DNA of 64,000 bases, taken from Plantago major (lineage: Eukaryota > Streptophyta > Magnoliopsida > Lamiales > Plantaginaceae). The translations under genes were made by a program, and so were the position numbers. A model generated the notes under the pieces. It was not told the DNA's origin. It searched no databases and saw only the letters and a list, made by a program, of their open reading frames with translations. The stretch covers positions 24,776,667 through 24,840,666 of the forward strand of contig CM048842.1 in assembly GCA_026545765.1 (NCBI GenBank), read 5' to 3'. This document shows, in pieces, positions 13,102-23,961 of the stretch. Each line of letters begins with the position of its first letter. Position 1 is the first letter of the stretch.

Positions 13102-14142
13102 ATGGACCCGAAAATTCTGGCTGATTTGGGACAAAAGCTGCATTTGACTTCGGATGAGGAACAGGCAGTTAAAATTCCGGTCGAATTGTGGAAAGCATCC
13201 GAGATTAATTTTGAGCTCTGCTTGGTTGGCCGTACTTTGTCTCGAAAGGCAGTACATTTGGAATCTTTGGAGAGAACTTTGATTGAGAGTTGGGCTCCAG
13301 TCGGTGGGGTTACCTTCAAAAAGATAGGGGATGACCGATTTCTGTTCCAGTTTCAATTTGAGGGTGATATGAAGCATGTTATATGGCGTAGTCCGTGGGC
13401 GTTCAATCGGAACCTTGTTATTCTTCTCCCTATAGCCCACGATGAGGTTCCAGAATTGGTGAACCTGGATGTTTGTAACTTTTACGTCCAAATCAAAGGG
13501 TTACCTATATCTTGTATTCATAAGAAAATGGCAGAGTTTGTGGGTAATTCAATGGGTCTGTTTGTTGCTTTTGATGGTGAAGATCATAAGGGAGCTAATG
13601 GTTCTGTGATGCGAATCAGAGTTACGTTGAATATTACTAAGCCATTACTTCGAATGTTTCACATTGAAGGGCCGAATGATAGATTTTTTCATCAATTGCA
13701 TTTAACCTATGAAAAACTACCCAACTTCTGCTATTTCTGTGGGAAGATAGGACATCTCGTTGAGGATTGTTCACAATGCTTTGATATCGTCGGGGAGAAT
13801 GATCATATTGACGATTCGAAGTTGGCCTATGGAGATTGGCTTCGTGCTCATCAGATTACTAAATTTATTGGAGGAAGCATTTCGCGCCCACCTCGCAGTT
13901 TCGTCGGCAAGATCCAGTTGGCCAAGGATAATCCGTCCAGCACTCCGGCACCAAACCAAGGTAAGGGTATTGTGGGTACATCAGTAAGTGTTTCTGCGAA
14001 AGGAAAGGAATCGATCATGCATCATTTAGCCGGAAATCAGGGAATTCAGTTTGGAAAGTCGGATTTGGGGGGATCTTCTTCTGTTTCGAATTCTAATTTG
14101 CGAGATCCATTACTTAACGTCCCGCCTAATTTGCCAAATTAA
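13102..14142 (+). CDS. DUF4283 / CCHC zinc-knuckle protein (LINE ORF1-like)
   Basis: An uninterrupted 346-codon frame. Residues about 35-200 resemble the DUF4283 region found in plant non-LTR retrotransposon ORF1 and related orphan genes (features such as ESWAPVGGVTFKKIG and VWIRSPWAF-like IWRSPWAFNRN). A zinc knuckle CYFCGKIGHLVEDC (CX2CX4HX4C, about residues 209-222) follows, then a Ser/Gly-rich tail. Such proteins bind nucleic acid. No reverse transcriptase or endonuclease frame follows on either side of the copia insertion, so this is an orphan ORF1-like gene or one carried by another element. The frame is open in a window where nearly every other element gene is broken, which is notable. 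Start: the first ATG of the open frame, with a G at +4. Confidence 0.75.
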   Translation: MDPKILADLGQKLHLTSDEEQAVKIPVELWKASEINFELCLVGRTLSRKAVHLESLERTLIESWAPVGGVTFKKIGDDRFLFQFQFEGDMKHVIWRSPWAFNRNLVILLPIAHDEVPELVNLDVCNFYVQIKGLPISCIHKKMAEFVGNSMGLFVAFDGEDHKGANGSVMRIRVTLNITKPLLRMFHIEGPNDRFFHQLHLTYEKLPNFCYFCGKIGHLVEDCSQCFDIVGENDHIDDSKLAYGDWLRAHQITKFIGGSISRPPRSFVGKIQLAKDNPSSTPAPNQGKGIVGTSVSVSAKGKESIMHHLAGNQGIQFGKSDLGGSSSVSNSNLRDPLLNVPPNLPN

Positions 14143-14320
14143 AAAAATCCAAGACCTAATTCTCCTTGACCAGCCGCATCCACTAATAAAAAATGGGTTT
14201 ATTTTGTTACAGCTAAAAGCTGTCAATAAAACCAAAAAACTGTCACAATATACCATATATTGACAGCATGCTGTGAAATTGGGCTGTAAATAGCCAGCCC
14301 ATAACCAAGTGAACTATTTT
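14143..14320. other. Flank with ACAGCT/GCTGTCA repeats, left of copia copy 1
   Basis: It contains TTACAGCT, AGCTGTCA, ACTGTCAC and TTGACAGCATGCTGTGA within 150 bases. Related motifs (TTACAGC, GTGACAG, AACAGCTAGTTGTCAC) continue right of the copia element at 29697-29920. The two sides look like one disrupted element. Confidence 0.4.
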
Positions 14321-14325
14321 TTACG
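14321..14325. repeat. Target-site duplication TTACG of copia copy 1 (left)
   Basis: The five bases before the LTR equal the five bases after the right LTR at 29670-29674, which is the copia-type 5-bp duplication. Confidence 0.93.
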
Positions 14326-15938
14326 TGTTGGTCCAGATAACGGCAAAGTAAAAGACTGGGGGGGGGGGTGAATAGTCTTTTAAAACTTTTGTCGATAAAC
14401 ACAGTTTCTCAGCTATATGTGAAGATATTTGGTACTTAATTTCAGAGAGCAGAAGACTTTTCTGTGATAAGTGCACGTGCTCAGCAAAATGAGTGTAAGT
14501 ACTTTGCAAGATTAGTAAAGCAAGTAATAAACTGCAGAAAGTAAATAACACAAGTCTTTTTATAGTGGTATCTGAAGGTGGCGTAATCCTTCAACTAATC
14601 CACTTCGGCCTTTCTCAGACCTAGAATCTACTAAGACAGATAAATGAGGTAACCTTACAGATATCTTCTCTTGATTCCTAAATACACTAGGTTCCCAACC
14701 AAGTGTTCCTCCTGAGTTATTCCCCAGCTTTCACAGCCAAGTACTTCCTGTACTCAGAAACCTTTTGAGTTGTTCTTTAGTTTCCCAAACTAAGTACTTA
14801 CTGTGATCAATAACCTTGGAGTTATTCCTTAGTTTCCCAAACTAAGTACTTCCTTTACTCCATGCCGTTTAAGGTGTTAGTTAAGGTAAATTGTCAGGTG
14901 AGCTTCTTTAATAACTTGTTCACTTATTCAGATAGCTCTATGAATCAAGTATACTTAATACACTTTGCAATGTATGATATCTTGTTCTCTACTGACCCAA
15001 GTCTATGGTAAGTGTTCAAGAGAATGAAACTCAGATATGACATCTTAGTTCAACTCTTTCACAAATAACAATGCTCGTTAAGGATCAGGACACTTAGAAC
15101 TTTGGTGCTACTTAGAATCAAGAGCTTTGGTCGCAACAGAAAGCTTGAAGGTAAGTAGTAAGCTTGAGAGAGATTGTGAGAGTATTCAATATAAGTTCAG
15201 TGATCTAAGGTGTTCAGTGTGTGTTCTCAAGCAGTCTAAGTGTTTGATATTTATAGATGAATTTGAGTGCCGTTTGAATAGTATCCGTTAGGCTTAAATC
15301 AAATTCAAACTATTGATATCTGAGTATAGTACTGTAGCAGGTTTGTCTTCTTTTTCATAAGCTACCGTTTTTGTTCAGACATTTCTGTCCGCGCATTTAA
15401 TGCACTGTACAATACATTGTCCTGTAGTGCCACCGGAACAATGCATGCTTTCTGAGGCTTTGCACGTCCTTTTCCAGAGATCATCACAGCTCCAGATATC
15501 ACTTGTTAAGAATATATTGTTTCCCGGAAACATAATCTTTATCAAAGGTATCTGAGTGTAGGTATCTGTGGGCACTTTCCTCGCTTTGAAACCTTTAATT
15601 CTCGATATCTCTTGTAACACTGCTTATTTAAAACGCCAGGTGTCTTCAAGATATCTGGTCATAGGTATCTGAAAAACCTTTGTCTTCAGCAATCTTGTGC
15701 AATCTTCAAGTCTTCAAATTTGTTGAACTTTTCCTGCCGGATGCCTTCTTCTTGGTCTTCTTCAGAAAATAAAAATTACATTTCGAGACCTAACATCCTA
15801 TACAAGATTTGCTAGACTATCATACTTAGTGAGTTTCCTCTTTTACAGTGTTCAAATGAACTAAGAGTACTAATCACCTTTCTGAGCTAAGATAAATCAT
15901 TAGGTTGCTGATCAAAATCTAAACAGATATTCCTAACA
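14326..15938 (-). repeat. 3' LTR of copia copy 1
   Basis: On the minus strand it starts TGTTAGGAATATCTG at 15938 and ends ACCAACA at 14326. It contains the poly-C hairpin (near 14350-14385), the TATA box (14557-14566) and three AAGTACTT-type blocks upstream of it. It aligns along its length with 28067-29669. Confidence 0.95.
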
Positions 15939-15950
15939 AATTTCCCCCAT
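15939..15950 (-). other. Polypurine tract of copia copy 1
   Basis: The minus strand reads ATGGGGGAAATT immediately before the 3' LTR, the expected primer site for plus-strand synthesis. Confidence 0.8.
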
Positions 15951-16318
15951 TTTGATCAGTCAACGATGACTATCTGACCTATTACAAATCTGGATGAGGA
16001 AACAATCCACTACTTAATCATTTCTTATGATCTTCCAATTCATATAATTAAGTGCAGAAAGTAAGCATCAACCAAATCACAAGGTGTGATCTTTGCTGAC
16101 AAGTTATCTTTTATAGAAAATAATATCTGAGAGTAAGTTCATCAGATATGTTACAGAGAAAGTTTACAGATAACTTTAGTACATAATACAATTCAGCTCA
16201 GTCAGCAAGATAAAAAAAAACATAGTAAATTAGGACAACAGGAGTAACCAAGCTCCAAGTAGACTTCCTAATGAACTAGTCTTCAACACTTCAAGTTTTC
16301 AAAAAACAGCTCCATGGA

Positions 16319-19300
16319 TCAATCTGCAAATTTCCTATCACCAAACCTTTTGATATCATCAGAGTAGTCATAGAGAAGAGTTCTGACAATCATCTCTGTG
16401 CCTCTGGCAAATCCACAGACTTCCTTGTAGGTTTTGTTAGGATTTTTCTTGACAAAGTGCTTGACCCACAGATACTTTCCCCATTTCCAGGCATGCTCGA
16501 TTCTGATATCTGATAGCTTGAAGTATTCATAAATGATCTTCAGATATCTGATGTCACCCTTGTATTGATCTTCAGTTAAGTAGAAGGACTCATAGGGTTC
16601 CATAACAAGTCTTGCTCTTGTGCCTGTTCTAGTAATGTTGGGAATTCTGTGCACATCATCTGGCTTTCCATAAGGACATACATCAGAGAGGTCCTTCTTC
16701 ATGGCTTCTGTTCTCTTGATTACTGCAAAATCCAACCAGGCTTTGATGTGGTTGGTGTTAATCAAGATTGACTTGTCTTTTCTCCATGCCAAGAGCTGTT
16801 TATGGATTGGTTCTGGAAATTTTGAGTTTACCAATAGATGCTTAAGTTCCAGAATCTAGTAGCCATTCTTCTGATTAATGCATCTGTAGACAGAGGAGTC
16901 ACTGTTGGTCTTCACATACTCAATCTTGGCTTCTTCAGGCTGAGTGGTAGTTGAAGTTGTCTTTGTTCAGCTCTCAGTCTGTTCCTCCTTTGTCTTGAAT
17001 TCTCCTTTGGAGTATCGCTTGAAGAACCACCTTGGATAGACTTGGTATTTCCAGAGGGTGTTTTAGCTGCCAAAGGCTTTGCAGCTATGGGCTCAGTTAG
17101 GCTATCAATTTTTCTTTTTCTATGAAGAGGAGCTTCATCTTCATCATCATCAATGTCAATTCTTGTGAGAGTTTTGCAGCCTTCTTCATTGCCCAGGGAT
17201 TTGATTTGGCCTTCTTCTTCTTCTTCTCCAGAAGATTCATCAATCCCTCTTACTTGTCTTCTCCTTGGAGCCTTGGTACTCCTTGGAGGTTTCTGTGCTC
17301 AGGCCCTTGTTGTCATTCCTTGTTCATGAAGTTGAGTGGTGGCCACTATTTGTAGAGCAGTCTGACTGGAGGAGGGCTCATTTATTCGGAGAGGTGGTTG
17401 TTCAGATTTTCTTTTGTTTCCTCTTCCTCTTCCTCTTCCTCTCTGAGCAATTTGATATTCTTCCCCTTAGTCATTGTTGACTGACTAAGAATCACAAATG
17501 ATTCTGAAAGAGAGTTAAAGTTGCCTTGCAGATAGTTGTAAGCAGCAACCAACTTTTCCAGATCAGCCTTGAGCTCCTGATTTTGTTTGATAAGACCAGT
17601 ATCCTTATCAGTAAGCTCTTCCAGTGGGCCTTGAACAGCATCTGCTTTTCCAGCAGCATAGCACGCCTCTTGAAAGGCTTTTGCAGCCATGTTTTGGTCA
17701 TCATCCCTAACCATGCCTAGATCTTTCTGAGAAATGATCAGACTAGTTGTTCTCTGAGTGATGAGCTCAGTGAAAGTTTTCAATTCTGCAGGGACTGATG
17801 CAGTGGCGGCTTTATCTTGAGAAAACAACTCCTTTTTCAATTTAGCCAGTACTTGATATCTGTTCAAGTATTCATTGGAGTTGACATTTGGCAGCTTGCT
17901 GAATATTTCAGGAGCAATCAGCTTCCTTTTCAAATGAGAGACCGCTAAATGTTCATTGCGGTGTTCTGCCAATGTCTTGTCTTCTTCATCGTCTGAGATA
18001 TCAGCCCAGTGATCTTCATCCTCTTGGACATTTTCATCAATGTTTTCTAGTCCAACAACCATCTCCGAGATGGGTTTCTTTCCTTTTAGTGAGGAGGATG
18101 GTACATCTTTTTGGAATGTAGCCTTAGCATCATGCTTGTCACTAGATACTTGCTCAGTATCTAATTCCTCAACAATTGCCTGAACAGCAAGCTGGAGTTC
18201 TTTCATTTCAGCATAAGCTTCCATTTCCTTGATTGTTTGATCTTCAATCTTCTGGAGCTTTGCTCTGGATTCAGCTATCTTTTCTTCCAGTTGAAGATGT
18301 AGCTGTTGTTCTTCCTCCAACAGTTGTTTGAGTTGAACAACTCTGGCTTGTGCATCTGATATTTTCTGAGTTGTTCCTTCAGAGTGCTCAACTACTTGTT
18401 TAGTAGTATTTTTGTGTTGGGGAGTTGGATGATTAGATTTCTGAGGAGATGGAGGAGGGGATTGTTGTGATGTCCTCGCAGTGTGCTTTTCAGCAGCTGA
18501 GGCAATGTGTCCTTGTGGAATTCCTCCCGTCCCTGGTGCAGGGGCATCATCATCATCCTTTTTGTGATTGTCAGAGGGAGGTTCATCAAAGTTATTCTCA
18601 TCTATTTCTTCCTCCTCATCATCTTCAGATACAAGATTAATCACTTCAGGAATAGTGATCTCCTGCCCATTAACCTCCTCTTGCTCAGAAGGAATAAATT
18701 TTAGAGTCTGGGGCAGGACTGGCTTGAATGCCATCTGCAATCTTGTCTGACCATCAGCCTGATTGAAGGCTTGAATTAACTTGTGTGCCACTTCTCTGGA
18801 GAAATCCTTATGCAATAAAGTCGCAACTTGATACTGTTCCGTGGGGAACATTGCATGGATGTAGTTCTCCAAGTCAAGAGCTCGTGCTCGTCTCATAGGC
18901 TGATATGTGATTCTCAATATCTCATAGAGATCAGAGCACCTTAACCTCTGCCATTTCTTGAAGCATTGAATGTGCTTTGGCAGGGTAAGAGCTTTGAAGA
19001 AGGGAAGTAGGTCCTTTTTCGCATCATCAGGGACCTTCATGGCACTTGTTTGAGCCTGAATGAGTAAATCAGGCTCAGAGACTTGTACTACTGAGACAGG
19101 GGTTGCCTCAGATATCTTGTTGTGAGGTGGAGACTTGGAAGTCTGGTCCTCATCAACCTTTCTTTCTGCTAGAACCTCTGTTGGAGGCTCAGATGTTTGT
19201 CTCACAGAAACTTGTGCAGTTTCTGGAATCTTTTCTTGTGATGAAGGCCTTGATGCCTCATCAATTTCCATATGTTATGAGGATTGAGTGGGCAACTCCT

Positions 19301-21454
19301 CAACAACTTCTACTTCTTGTTGAACCTTCTCTACAGAAGGTTCAGATACTTGTTCCTCAGAGGCCTTGGAAGCCTCTGGATTCTTCTCTGAAGAGATAGA
19401 CTTTTCAGTCTCTTCATTTTTCTTCTCAGTTGGAGCCTATTAGAAACAAACACTTATTAGTCAAGTGTATCAACGAATATCTGAAAAATTATATCTTAAG
19501 GAACTCTCTATCACCTGTAGCACAGGCTCAGATTCCTTAAGTTGTGAGGGTGTGGAAACCTCCTTCTCAGTTTCTGAGGCAAGCTTCTCAGCTTCCTCTT
19601 GTTCTCGTGTTTCTAATTCAGCCTGAGCAATGTCAGGCTGATTGGTCTCTGGAACTTGTGACCCTTCTATGCGTTGGTCTTGTTGTTCCATTTCATCTTC
19701 TTTGTTTGAAGTTTCAGGTACTTTAGACCTTGCCTGAGTATGCAACTCAGTTGCCTCTCCTAGTTGATCATTCTGAGCAGATGTCTCAATTTGATCCCTC
19801 TCATTGAGTTGGGGAACCTGCTCTTTTGCAGGATTTTCTTCAGCAATGAAAGATGCTGGTATCTGCAGCTCAAGTAAAATTTCAGCAGTATCCTTATCTG
19901 GCTGTTGTGGTTGTTGTGCTTGAGACAGACTGTTGAGTGTTGAGGCAATGGCAATATCCTCCAACACTAAGTTATTACTCATCAGAGCATCTTCAATATG
20001 CTTTAGTCTTTCTTGCTCTGATGGTGTAATTTGTCCAGTTACCTTGGACAAAGTTGCTTCTTCAGCAACCTGTGGTGTAGGTTCTTCTTCGGATACCTCT
20101 ACACCAGTTACCTTTTCAGTAACCTTAGCCCTTTTTGATTTTTCTAGGACTTGAGAGATGGCTAATTCATCATCTTCATTGTCAGAGCTCTCATCAGCAT
20201 TGGGAACTGATTGGTCCATAATTCCTGTAGTTTCTGCAGATAGGGCTTGGTATCTGTCACTACTTTCTTTAGCAATATTGATGAATTCATCAGCAAGGCT
20301 TTCGGCAATAGTCTTAACATTTCTGAAAGCACTTTCTCTTGCGGAGTCTACTTGTTCAGTAGTCGATACCTCTTTTGCAGCATTGATGAGTTCATCTGCA
20401 GCGACGGCAAGTATCTGGGAATTGACAACCTCAATGGGTGTGCCTTCTGATTTGCCAGCATACTTCTTCCGTGAAGTTCTGGACTTCTTGGTCGCAACTT
20501 TTCCCTCAGATACCTCTTCAGTATTTCGCTTCTTGGAACCTTTCTGAGATCCAGTAACCTTTTTCATCATGTTTGTATACTCATACTTGTAGAGTAGGTT
20601 ACTGTTGGCTATGTCTGCCTTCTCTCTGAGCTCAATGCCAAGCTTTTCCAGCAAGTAGCATATCTTTAGACCATAGATTACTGTGGTCTTTGGCTCAGCA
20701 AGTCCTTTAGCGATTGTAGGCTCAAAGCTTTGAATTTTCTTCACAAATTTCATGAAGGCATACTTTCCCCAATCAAAAGGGTTTTCCAGCCTTTTGTCTT
20801 GTTGTTGCAACAAGAACATCATCATCCAGCGTTCTTGGATTATCTGGTCAGCACCTTCTTGTAGACCATCAAAGCATCTGTGAAGAATGCATGCCAACAC
20901 ATCCTAGTGAACCAGAAGATGTCTGGTTCTGATGTCAGCAAGCTTGAAATCAGTGGGTGTATCTGATTTTTCAAGATCACACACATCATTGAACAATTGT
21001 TTTACACCTTCAAGGAGATCATCATCCTTGGTGTCTATTTCAAAATCCTTTCCAAGATTTTGAAGGTCAAACAACTTGCAGAAAGTTGTTGAGTCCAGAA
21101 GGATTTCCTTTCCTTGGTGTCTGTAACACAGGATATAATCCTGGAGTTGTTGTAAAATTCCAGTACATCCAGTGAAGAGACTCCAATGGGAACAACAGAT
21201 AAAAAACCTTTGATTTGTGCCTTTTCAAGCATGTCAAGGATTAAGTTCCTGTCGGCTTGACTTTCAATAGCAGCCGTGAGGTACTCCTCAATCATGGCAC
21301 CACCCCAAATCATTCTGTGATTTGAAGTCCAATGATCGGGATTGAAGTTCCCTACCAATCGATTGTTAATAACTACCAACACTGGTGCTTGCTTTTCAGA
21401 AGTACCAGTGGTAGTATTTTGGGATTTCTGGGTAGTTGATCGTTTGGGGGTCAT
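16319..21454 (-). pseudogene. Accessory gene downstream of pol, copy 1 (env position, non-membrane)
   Basis: I do not recognise the family. Segments in order: an N-terminal globular region (from 21454, with DHWTSNHRMIWGGAMIEEYL); a second conserved block (about 21030-20580, TDFKLADIRTRHLLVH and GLKICYLLEKLGIELRE); an acidic Glu/Val/Pro-rich middle with one remaining intron; a block with HIQCFKKWQRLRCSDLYEI; the motif VINLVSEDDEEEE; a coiled coil (about 18340-18140); a second helical region; a basic tail; and a conserved C-terminal domain of about 170 residues (16834-16319). No strong hydrophobic or signal segment is apparent. Damage: a frameshift near 21080, a TAG near 20903, a TAA at about 19274, and frame loss near 17440. 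Copy 2 holds a homologue. It could be a captured host gene or a SIRE-type env-position gene. Confidence 0.7.
19437..19514 (-). other. Retained GT-AG intron in accessory gene copy 1
   Basis: On the minus strand GTGATAG starts it and TTTCTAATAG ends it, between codons CAG and GCT (phase 0). The homologous intron in copy 2 is 52509-52593. Reading through it in copy 1 ends the upstream frame early; splicing joins it in frame to the next segment. Confidence 0.7.
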
Positions 21455-21636
21455 CTCTTTATATAGCGTGAGTTTTTCGAAGGTCTGAAAGAGATTAATG
21501 TGAAAGATTACTGATTCTTTGCAGAAAAACTAATTTGGGAGCAGAGATTTGCAGAGAAAATAGAAGAAAGAAATTTGCTATTCTTGTACAAGTCGGAATG
21601 TTGGATTAGGCGAAAGTGAATTCTTTTGCCAAAATC

Positions 21637-21648
21637 CTATATATATAG
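21637..21648 (-). promoter_or_regulatory. Internal TATA box ahead of accessory gene copy 1
   Basis: CTATATATATAG lies about 185 bases upstream of the accessory-gene ATG at 21454. It is followed by a plausible leader. The same box and spacing occur in copy 2 at 54839-54850, so it has been kept although the surrounding leader varies. Confidence 0.6.
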
Positions 21649-22098
21649 CAATGTAATCGCAACAGTCACATACATACAAATTAATTTTGTGTGTAGTTAT
21701 CTGTGTATTGCAGACAGGCGTGGGTAAAAGCTTGTTCGGCATTAAATGCATAGTGGGCCCTGCCTGAATTTCATGTGCCCATTTAATGAATTTTGGCTAT
21801 TAGCTATCTGAATCACGTTTATGTGTGAATGAGAACACTGTTGTATCTGATTCTATCTTATACTTGTTGTCTTTTCAAAGTTTTTCACAAGGATAGATAT
21901 AATTCAAATTTCAAGATAGTAGTTAACTGTAGACAATTGTACTATTCTCTTTTGTGTTCCCCCTCACTGAGTGATCTAGATATCTGAGTACCCGTCTCAG
22001 AGATCTTTAAATAGCTATTTTACCCTTTGGTTTCTTGATACTCGTTCCAGATTCCTCTTCTCTCTTCTTTGATATCTTCTTCAGATATCTGACCTTTT
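21649..22098 (-). other. Leader between RNase H and the accessory-gene promoter
   Basis: Non-coding; contains many AGATATCT-like palindromes and one unit of the TACYCGTTCCAGAT element that is expanded in copy 2 (55349-55520). Confidence 0.5.
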
Positions 22099-22982
22099 TC
22101 AGTTCTTAGGTAGCTCCATTAGTCCAAGATTGTGTCTCAAGGCTAAGAATCTACTTTCTTGTAGTGGCTTAGTGAAGATATCTGCAAGTTGGTCTGCAGT
22201 GCCAATCTTGAGTATCTCTATATTGCCTTTTTCAACATGATTTCTGATGAAGTGGTGTCTAACATCAATGTGCTTTGTTCTAGCATGAAACTTAGGATTC
22301 TGAGTTATGGCAATAGCACTTGTGTTGTCACAGAAAATGGGAGTTTTCTCTTCATTGAGTCCATAGTCTCTGAGTTGTTGTTGTATCCACAATATTTGTG
22401 AAGCACAACACCAAAGACAATATATTCAACCCTGTGGTAGATGTAGCAATTGAGTTTTGTTTCTTCTGAACCATGATATCAATCGGCACCAAGAAATTGA
22501 CAAGTTCTGAGTTGCTTTTCTATCAAGCAATGATCCAAAGATAGTCGATTCTAATAGCCAACCAAACTCAATCCACTGTATTTTGGATACCACAATCCAA
22601 CTTCTACAGTACCCTTTACATACCTTAATATTTTCATAGCAATGTTGTAGTGTGATTGCATTGGATTTGTCTGAAATCTAGCACACATTCCAACTGCATA
22701 TTGAATATCAGGTCTACTTGCAGTGAGGTACAGTAGAGACCCAATCAATTTCCTATACTTGTGTTCTTCAACACTCTTGTCAGATTCAGTATAGGTCATT
22801 TTGGTTCCAATGCTCATAGGTATCTTAGCATTCTTTTCAGAAGGCTTTAGATTGAACTTGTTGAGCATGTCTTTTGCATACTTTGTTTGACTGATGAATA
22901 TTCCATCATTGAGTTGCTTGACTTGCAGCCCTAGGAAGTAATTCAATTCTCCCATCATGCTCATCTCGAATTTACCTTTCAT
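22099..22982 (-). pseudogene. Copia RT thumb and RNase H, copy 1
   Basis: The segment 22982-22551 carries the end of RT (MGELNYFLGLQVKQ, LIGSLLYLTASRPDIQYAVG). 22392-22099 carries the RNase H end (FCDNTSAIAITQNPKFHARTKHIDVRHHFI), which finishes with the copia-typical ADIFTKPL motif. Between them (about 22550-22393) stops and small indels have destroyed the start of RNase H that is still readable in copy 2. RNase H would remove the RNA template during reverse transcription. It lies downstream of the RT fragment after a frameshift. Confidence 0.9.
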
Positions 22983-23755
22983 GAGTTCAGCAAAGTCTTC
23001 ACAAAGTTGCTTGTCTTTAGATCCAAATATAATGTCATCAACATATATACTTGAACTAAAAGTAGTTTCCCATCATTGTTCAATGTGAAGAGTGTTTTAT
23101 CAACATCTCCTTTCTTGAAACCACTTTCTAGTAGGTATCTGGCCAATGTATCATACCATGCTCTTGGAGCTTGTTTTAGCCCATACAGAGCTTTCTGAAG
23201 CTTATAGACCATCCTACTTTCTGAGGAAACTTCAAAACCTGATGGTTGTTCAACATAGACTTCCTCAGCAAGTTCACCATTTAGAAATGCACTCTTGACA
23301 TCTATTTGATAAACTGTAAAGTCATTATGAGCTGCGAAGGCTAGAAAGAGTCTTATTGCATCCAATCTTGCAACTGGTACATAAGATTCATCAAAATCTA
23401 GTCCTTCAGTCTGGGCGAATCCCTTGGCAACCAACCTAGCTTTGTTTCTGGTTATTTCACCAGACTCATTCATTTTGTTTCTGAAAATCCACTTGGTTCC
23501 GATTACAGATATTCCGTTAACAAATGGAACCAGTTTCCAGACTTTGTTTCTCTCAAATTGATCCAACTCTTCTTGCATTGCAGAGATCCAATCCTGATCT
23601 TTTAATGCTTCTTCTATAGTCTTTGGTTCAATGTTTGAGATGAAACATCCATAGAGACAATTTGCATTTTCAGCGATTGCTCTTCTAGTTCTAACTCCTT
23701 GGTCTATTGGACCAATCACATCCTTTGCAGGATGATTTCTTATCCATTTCATCAT
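22979..23755 (-). pseudogene. Copia reverse transcriptase, copy 1
   Basis: The RT finger and palm domains are clear: [51 protein letters not shown] (first catalytic Asp) and [12 protein letters not shown]. At the catalytic YVDD box a 2-base AT slippage shifts the frame, so the box is lost and the frame ends at 22979. The next in-phase part continues in the feature at 22099-22982. Neighbours are integrase upstream and RNase H downstream, the copia order. The copy cannot supply RT. Confidence 0.93.
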
Positions 23756-23961
23756 GGGTTTTGAACTAGTAGGATCAATATCATTTGATTTGAATGTGAA
23801 TCAATATGATCTTGATGAGATACTTGTGCAGTATCTGAGATATCTGACATATGGGAAATGCCATGGATATCTGACACTTTTTCAGTGTTATAGATATCTG
23901 GGACTTGCATTTCAGCAATCTCGTTTACAGATACCTCTTCATGATGAAGGTTCTCAGTAAC
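23756..23961 (-). other. Integrase-RT linker, broken
   Basis: Short stretch between the integrase and RT frames, containing GATATCTG repeats and stop codons. It corresponds to the variable linker of copia polyproteins. Confidence 0.5.

Noticed and set aside
17122..18750. Several plus-strand frames opposite the accessory gene
   Set aside because: They mirror the long minus-strand coding frame and show Ser/Phe/Cys-rich antisense composition.
16319..21454. Viral-type envelope glycoprotein in the env position
   Set aside because: No signal peptide, transmembrane stretch or Cys-rich ectodomain visible; composition is acidic and coiled-coil with a basic tail.
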